From CAVSUR01 sp052143655 (GTDB taxonomy: Bacteria > Actinomycetota > Actinomycetes > Streptosporangiales > Streptosporangiaceae), in contig JBKQSL010000254.1 in the NCBI GenBank assembly GCA_052143655.1, forward strand, positions 1-11,737: 11,737 nucleotides of DNA. Reading direction: 5' to 3'. The notes under the pieces are model-generated. The model saw nothing but the letters and a program-made list of their open reading frames with translations. It was not told where the DNA came from and made no database searches. This document shows positions 7,957 through 11,737 of this stretch, one piece after another; the first letter of the stretch is position 1; every line of letters starts with the position of its first letter. The position numbers and the translations under genes were made by a program.

Positions 7957-8718
7957 ATGGGACTGCGCAAACTTGTCTACCGGCTCTACGAGCACCGGCT
8001 CGAGGCTTCGCTGTCGCCGCAGGCGATACCCCGGCACGTGGGCGTCATGTGTGACGGCAACCGGCGGTGGGCCAGGTCGGCCGGCCTGGCCGACGTCAGC
8101 AGCGGCCACCAGGCGGGCGCGGACAATATCTTCGAGCTGCTGCAGTGGTGCCGCCAGGCCGGCGTCGAGGTGGTCACGCTGTGGCTGCTGTCCACCGACA
8201 ACCTGGCCAGGCCCGCTGCCGAGCTGGAGTCGCTGCTGCGCATCATCGAGGACACCGTGCGCGAGCTAGTCGTGCAGGGCTGGCATCTCAAGCCGGTCGG
8301 CGCGCTGGACCTGCTGCCCGCCGAGACCGCCGAGGTGCTCAAGGATGCCGCGGAAACCACCGCGGACAACCCCGGCCTGCTGGTCAACGTGGCCGTCGGC
8401 TACGGCGGGCGCCGGGAGATCGCCGATGCCGTCCGCTCCCTGCTGCAGGATCAAGCGACCCGGGGCACCACGATCGAGGAGCTGGCCGAGGTCCTCGACG
8501 TCGAGCACATCGCCGAGCACCTGTACACCGCCGGGCAGCCCGACCCCGACCTGGTCATCCGAACCTCCGGCGAGCAGCGGCTCGGCGGCTTCCTGCTATG
8601 GCAGAGTGCTCACTCGGAGTTCTACTTCTGCGACGCGTACTGGCCGGCGTTCCGCCGGGTCGACTTCCTGCGCGCGCTGCGCTCTTACGCGGCGCGGCAG
8701 CGCCGGTACGGCGTCTGA
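7957..8718 (+). CDS. Short-chain cis-prenyl diphosphate synthase (UppS family, Rv1086-like)
   Basis: ATG at 7957 follows AAGGAAGG (7942-7949). The 253-residue product closely resembles M. tuberculosis Rv1086, which makes E,Z-farnesyl diphosphate, a precursor for decaprenyl phosphate. Visible motifs are the catalytic Asp33 in MCDGNRRWAR (usual UppS: MDGNGRWA), LLSTDNL near residue 77, NVAVGYGGRREI, and the pyrophosphate-binding end DPDLVIRTSGEQRLGGFLLW. The bulky Leu77 lies where Rv1086 has Leu84, a residue linked to short product length, and differs from the small residue of long-chain UppS. The second Arg-Leu motif reads RLGGFL instead of RLS(N/G)FL. It acts in the cytoplasm or at the inner membrane face to supply lipid carriers for envelope polymers. 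A separate long-chain UppS is expected elsewhere. Family call firm; product length inferred. Confidence 0.92.
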   Translation: MGLRKLVYRLYEHRLEASLSPQAIPRHVGVMCDGNRRWARSAGLADVSSGHQAGADNIFELLQWCRQAGVEVVTLWLLSTDNLARPAAELESLLRIIEDTVRELVVQGWHLKPVGALDLLPAETAEVLKDAAETTADNPGLLVNVAVGYGGRREIADAVRSLLQDQATRGTTIEELAEVLDVEHIAEHLYTAGQPDPDLVIRTSGEQRLGGFLLWQSAHSEFYFCDAYWPAFRRVDFLRALRSYAARQRRYGV

Positions 8719-8740
8719 GCTGGTCCGCAGTCCGCTCCGG

Positions 8741-8762
8741 CGGCGGCCAGCGACGGCCGCCG
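8741..8762 (+). terminator. Strong hairpin terminator after the prenyltransferase gene
   Basis: A perfect 8-bp all-GC stem CGGCGGCC/GGCCGCCG (8741-8748 with 8755-8762) has a 6-nt loop AGCGAC and starts 23 nt after the stop codon. It has no T-tract, like many actinobacterial terminators. It probably separates the prenyltransferase transcript from phoH2. Confidence 0.5.
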
Positions 8763-9035
8763 GCCGGGCCGGGCGCTGGTGATCATCGCCGGTCGGCCAT
8801 GTGAACAAGCCGTTACGGTACTTCCTGGATCGCTCTGATCGAAGGTAAGTTCTGAGCTGACGGGCGGTGCGTATCCGCCCGACGGGAAGGCCCTCGAGAT
8901 CCTCGAGCTTCGCGTCCTGGCACGCAGGCGAGATGAGCGGGGGGCCGGCGCCCGGCCCTTCGCTGGCCGGTCCCGGTCCCGCCGACACGTCTGTGTCCGA
9001 ACGCGGCGCCGCCCCAGGCGCCCAGGGGAGAGCGA
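8763..9035 (+). promoter_or_regulatory. Gene-free upstream region of phoH2 with hairpins
   Basis: No convincing gene lies here. A relatively AT-rich patch (about 8797-8858) holds TACGGT (8814-8819) and TAAGTT (8846-8851), both possible -10 elements without good -35 partners. It is followed by a perfect 7-bp stem CGGGCGG/CCGCCCG (8861-8867 with 8875-8881, 7-nt loop) and a 6-bp inverted repeat CTCGAG-ATC-CTCGAG (8893-8898, 8902-8907). This order suggests a promoter and a folded untranslated leader for phoH2. I found no clear small upstream gene equivalent to the mycobacterial antitoxin-like phoAT. Confidence 0.35.
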
Positions 9036-10415
9036 GTGGCCAGTCCTGCACCCCGCCGGGATTCCCGGCGGACCACCAGCCGCACCAGCGACACCGCCCG
9101 GGAGCAGGAAGGACCCCGGTGCCGCACGTATGTCCTCGACACCAGCGTGCTGCTGGCCGACCCAGCCGCCATGGGCAGGTTCGCCGAGCACCGGGTGGTT
9201 GTCCCGGTGGTCGTCATCACCGAGCTCGAGGCCAAGCGGCATCACCCGGAACTCGGGTATTTCGCCCGCCAGGCGCTCCGGTACCTGGACGACCTGCGGA
9301 TCTCCTTCGGCAGGCTGGACGCAGACCTGCCGGTCGGCGATGCGGGGGGCACGATCCGGGTTGAGCTGAACCACTCCGACCCGTCGGTGCTGCCGGCCGG
9401 GTTCCGCCTCGGCGACAACGACACGCGCATCCTGTCGGTGGCGCGCAGCCTGGCCGCCGAGGGCGAGAGCGTGGTGCTGGTCAGCAAGGACCTGCCGCTG
9501 CGGGTGAAGGCGGCCGCCATCGGGGTGAGCGCCCAGGAGTACCGGGCCGAGCTGCCCGCTGACTCCGGCTGGACCGGGATGGCCGAGGTGGACGTGACCG
9601 CCGGCGAGATCAGCCAGCTCTACGACAGCGGGCGGCTGGAGTGCCCGGCCGCCGCGGAGCTGCCCTGTCACACCGGCCTGGTGCTCGGCTCCGGTGCCTC
9701 GGGCGCCGGCAGCGCGCTCGGCCGGGTGCAGCCGGACAAGTCGGTCCGGCTGGTCCGCGGTGACCGGGAGGCGTTCGGGCTGCGCGGCCGCAGCGCCGAG
9801 CAGCGGATCGCGCTGGACCTGCTGCTGGACCCGGATATCGGCATCGTCTCGCTGGGCGGCCGGGCCGGGACAGGCAAGTCCGCGCTCGCGCTGTGCGCGG
9901 GCCTGGAGGCGGTGATGGAACGGCGCCAGCACCGCAAGCTGGTGGTCTTCCGGCCGCTGTACGCCGTCGGCGGGCAGGAGCTCGGCTACCTGCCCGGCTC
10001 GGAGGCGGACAAGATGAACCCGTGGGCGCAGGCGGTGTTCGACACCCTGTCCGCGGTCACCTCCAAGGACGTGATCGACGAGGTGATCGCCCGGGACATG
10101 CTGGAGGTCCTGCCGCTGACCCACATCCGCGGCCGGTCGCTGCACGACTCGTTCGTGATCGTCGATGAGGCGCAGTCCCTGGAGCGGGGCGTGCTGCTGA
10201 CCGTGCTGTCGCGGATCGGCGCCGGCTCGCGGGTGGTGCTCACCCACGACATCGCCCAGCGCGACAACCTGCGGGTCGGCCGGCACGACGGCGTGGTGGC
10301 AGTCATCGAGAAGCTGAAGGGCCACCCGCTGTTCGCGCACGTCACCCTGGTGCGCTCGGAGCGGTCGCAGATCGCGGCCCTGGTGACCGAGATGCTGGAG
10401 GATTCCGGCCTGTAG
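9036..10415 (+). CDS. phoH2: PhoH2: PIN-domain RNase fused to PhoH ATPase
   Basis: GTG at 9036 has a good Shine-Dalgarno (AGGGGAG, about 7 nt upstream). The 459-residue product has an N-terminal PIN domain (about 30-165) with the acidic set D35 (YVLDTSVLL), E63 (ITELEAK), D127/D129 (LGDNDTRIL) and the SKD motif at 150-152. A linker (about 185-250) leads to a PhoH ATPase domain with Walker A GGRAGTGKS (K281), then YLPGSEADKMNPWAQ, and Walker B IVDEAQ (D377/E378), followed by the sensor-like LTHDIAQRDN. Length and order match PhoH2 proteins such as M. tuberculosis Rv1095, which have been reported to unwind and cleave RNA in an ATP-dependent way. All expected active-site residues are present. 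The first 28 residues are Arg/Ser-rich and probably disordered. It is cytoplasmic. Its nearness to an Rv1086-like gene recalls mycobacterial gene order. Confidence 0.93.
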   Translation: MASPAPRRDSRRTTSRTSDTAREQEGPRCRTYVLDTSVLLADPAAMGRFAEHRVVVPVVVITELEAKRHHPELGYFARQALRYLDDLRISFGRLDADLPVGDAGGTIRVELNHSDPSVLPAGFRLGDNDTRILSVARSLAAEGESVVLVSKDLPLRVKAAAIGVSAQEYRAELPADSGWTGMAEVDVTAGEISQLYDSGRLECPAAAELPCHTGLVLGSGASGAGSALGRVQPDKSVRLVRGDREAFGLRGRSAEQRIALDLLLDPDIGIVSLGGRAGTGKSALALCAGLEAVMERRQHRKLVVFRPLYAVGGQELGYLPGSEADKMNPWAQAVFDTLSAVTSKDVIDEVIARDMLEVLPLTHIRGRSLHDSFVIVDEAQSLERGVLLTVLSRIGAGSRVVLTHDIAQRDNLRVGRHDGVVAVIEKLKGHPLFAHVTLVRSERSQIAALVTEMLEDSGL

Positions 10416-10473
10416 CAGCAGGCTGATCACGGTTTCCGCCTCCGGCTCGCCGCAGTGCGCCGGGGGCGGTACC

Positions 10474-11655
10474 GTGACCACCGTCATGAGCGACCTGCCT
10501 GCGGCGCCGGACGGCGCCGGTGCCTGCCAGCCGCTGTCGGTGGTGATGCCGATCCGCGATGAGGAGCGGCACCTGGCCGAGGCGGTCCGGTGCGTCCTGG
10601 ATCAGGACTATCCCGCCCGGCTGGAGCTGATCCTGGCCGTCGGCCCGTCCCGGGACCGGACCGCGCGGATCGCCGCGGAACTGGCCGCCGCGGACCCGCG
10701 GATCACGGTCGTGCCCAACCCGTCCGGGCGCATCCCGAGCGCGATCAACCTGGCGATCAAGGCGTCCCGGCACCCGCTGATCGCCCGGGTCGACGGGCAT
10801 GCGCTGCTGCCGCCGGGATATCTGCGTACCGCGGCGGTCACGCTGGCGCAGACCGGCGCGGTCAACGTCGGCGGCATCATGGCCGCGGCGGGCGTGACCC
10901 CGTTCGAGCAGGCCGTGGCCTGGGCGATGACCTCGCCGTTCGGAGTCGGCGGGGCGCGGTTCCACACCGGTGGCCAGGCCGGTCCCGCCGATACCGCTTA
11001 TATGGGCTTCTTCCGCCGGGAGGCGGTCGAGCAGGTCGGCGGCTACAACGAGGACTTCCTGGTCGCCGAGGACTGGGAGATGAACCACCGGATCCGCCAG
11101 TCCGGCGGGCTGATCTGGTTCCAGCCGGCCATGCGGGTCACCTACCGGCCGCGGTCCACCGTCGGCGCGCTCGGCCTGCAGTACTTCCGCTACGGCCGGT
11201 GGCGGCGGGTCGTGTCCCGGCAGCACCCGGGCACGATCAACCTGCGCTACACCGCGCCGCCGGCCGTGGTCGCGGCGCTGGCCGCCGGGACGCTGGCGGG
11301 CGTCGCCGGGCTTGCGGGCCTGGCCGCGGGCGCGGACGGCTGGTGGCCGGCGGTCGCGACCGCCGGCTTCGCCGCGCCGGTCCTGTACGGCGCCGGGCTG
11401 CTGGCGGTGACGGGCACCGCGGCGCGTGCCCTGCGCCCGGCCGCGCTGGCCCGGCTGCCGCTGGTGCTGGCGACCATGCACGTCAGCTGGGGGACCGGGT
11501 TCCTGACCAGCTCGCGCAGCCTGGTGCCCGGCAGTTCCCCGCGGCGCCCCTGGCGGCCCGGGCGAGGCCAGCCCGCCGGCAGCGCTCCCGCTGGCAGTGC
11601 TCCCGCTGGCAGCGCATCCGCCGGCCCGGCTCCCGGCGGCCCGGGCGGAAGCTAG
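10474..11655 (+). CDS. Family 2 glycosyltransferase, ExoA-like, membrane-anchored
   Basis: GTG at 10474 lies 4-5 nt after GGGGGCGG; ATG at 10486 (residue 5) is a possible alternative. The 393-residue product has a GT-A domain: LSVVMPIRDEERHL (21-34), a DxD-like VDGHA (D107/H109), YMGFFRREAVEQVGG (acceptor region) and EDWEMNHRIRQSG (E199/D200, ED plus RRI-like motif). The C-terminal part has about three hydrophobic segments (about 265-295, 300-325 and 330-350), so it is probably anchored with the active site on the cytoplasmic side. It resembles succinoglycan-type ExoA glucosyltransferases and may act on lipid-linked sugars; the substrate is unknown. The tail after about residue 355 is low-complexity Pro/Ala/Gly/Ser. 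The stop codon TAG lies at the junction with an IS630-type sequence, so the original 3' end may be lost. It starts 58 nt after phoH2. Confidence 0.87.
   Translation: MTTVMSDLPAAPDGAGACQPLSVVMPIRDEERHLAEAVRCVLDQDYPARLELILAVGPSRDRTARIAAELAAADPRITVVPNPSGRIPSAINLAIKASRHPLIARVDGHALLPPGYLRTAAVTLAQTGAVNVGGIMAAAGVTPFEQAVAWAMTSPFGVGGARFHTGGQAGPADTAYMGFFRREAVEQVGGYNEDFLVAEDWEMNHRIRQSGGLIWFQPAMRVTYRPRSTVGALGLQYFRYGRWRRVVSRQHPGTINLRYTAPPAVVAALAAGTLAGVAGLAGLAAGADGWWPAVATAGFAAPVLYGAGLLAVTGTAARALRPAALARLPLVLATMHVSWGTGFLTSSRSLVPGSSPRRPWRPGRGQPAGSAPAGSAPAGSASAGPAPGGPGGS
11575..11634 (+). repeat. Four imperfect 15-bp repeats in the glycosyltransferase tail
   Basis: Four consecutive 15-bp units of the form GCY-GGC-AGY-GCN-YCC run from 11575 to 11634 and encode AGSAP, AGSAP, AGSAS and AGPAP. 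The unit length keeps the frame. They form the disordered C-terminal tail just before the IS630 junction. Confidence 0.8.
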
Positions 11656-11737
11656 TGTCCTGGATCTTTGATCCGCCGCAAAAGCCGCCCGAGTGATTCG
11701 AGGATTTCTTCCGCAGATTTCGTCCAGATGAATGGCT
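11652..11737 (-). mobile_element. Right-edge fragment of an IS630-family element (transposase C-terminus)
   Basis: On the minus strand the last 86 bases read as the end of a transposase: 27 residues beginning PFIWTKSAEEILESL and ending RRIKDPGH, then TAG (complement at 11652-11654). IS630-family transposases typically end with a 'WTKTADEIL...RI.DSGH' pattern, so the family call rests on this tail only. GC content drops sharply compared with the neighbouring gene, which supports foreign origin. The stop codon overlaps CTAG (11652-11655), and IS630-type elements insert at TA, often within CTAG. The first bases after TA, GTGTCCTGGATC, would then be the element's terminal repeat. The 5' part of the transposase and the other end lie beyond the window, so whether the element is complete is unknown. 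Confidence 0.75.

Noticed and set aside
8596..9051. Minus-strand open frame with a protein-like stretch near 8810-8925
   Set aside because: Overlaps the 3' end of the prenyltransferase gene, and the less biased stretch merely reflects lower GC in the spacer; no start signal or known motif.
8867..9364. Small open frame upstream of and overlapping phoH2 as a phoAT-like gene
   Set aside because: It runs deep into phoH2 in another frame, has Pro/Arg/His-rich shadow composition and lacks a ribosome binding site.
8685..10487. 600-codon minus-strand open frame opposite phoH2
   Set aside because: Long antisense frames are expected at this GC content; composition is shadow-like and phoH2 motifs are complete on the other strand.

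Overview
The window is very GC-rich (roughly 70% or more by eye), with strong GC bias at third codon positions. It carries actinobacterial marker families: a Zur of the Streptomyces/Mycobacterium type, a short-chain cis-prenyltransferase closely resembling M. tuberculosis Rv1086, a PIN-PhoH (PhoH2) protein, and a conserved actinobacterial 177-residue protein. The source is most likely a high-GC, probably filamentous actinomycete (Streptosporangiales-like or a relative). I cannot name the genus from sequence alone.

Layout. (1) 1-2828, plus strand: a probable three-gene run of a secreted C39-like papain-fold peptidase (5' end off the window), a beta-propeller-like lipoprotein starting 4 nt later, and a DUF2461 protein. 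It ends at a hairpin-bearing convergent junction with zur (minus strand, 2876-3391). (2) 3392-3548: divergent spacer with a 13-bp direct repeat. (3) 3549-5600: YyaL/SPATA20-type thioredoxin-fold protein. (4) 5601-5831: gene-free leader with an AT-rich pocket and strong predicted RNA structure. (5) 5832-7043: secreted NlpC/P60 (C40) peptidoglycan hydrolase with an unusual N-terminal ectodomain. (6) 7044-7284: short tandem repeats, then a leaderless promoter overlapped by a perfect palindrome, driving the 177-residue protein at 7285-7818. (7) 7957-8718: cis-prenyl diphosphate synthase, closed by a strong hairpin. (8) 8719-9035: 317-bp gap with hairpins. (9) 9036-10415: phoH2. (10) 10474-11655: membrane-anchored family 2 glycosyltransferase whose stop codon lies at the junction with an IS630-family element, whose transposase C-terminus runs off the right edge on the minus strand.

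How the genes fit together. Most are chromosomal housekeeping or envelope genes: exported peptidase, lipoprotein, wall hydrolase, polyprenyl precursor synthesis and a polysaccharide-type glycosyltransferase. Zur adds zinc homeostasis, and PhoH2 adds an RNA-acting nuclease/helicase. I found no defence system, biosynthetic cluster or CRISPR array. The least explained parts are the structured leader before the NlpC/P60 gene, the fusion architecture of that hydrolase, the palindrome-controlled leaderless gene, and the IS630 junction.
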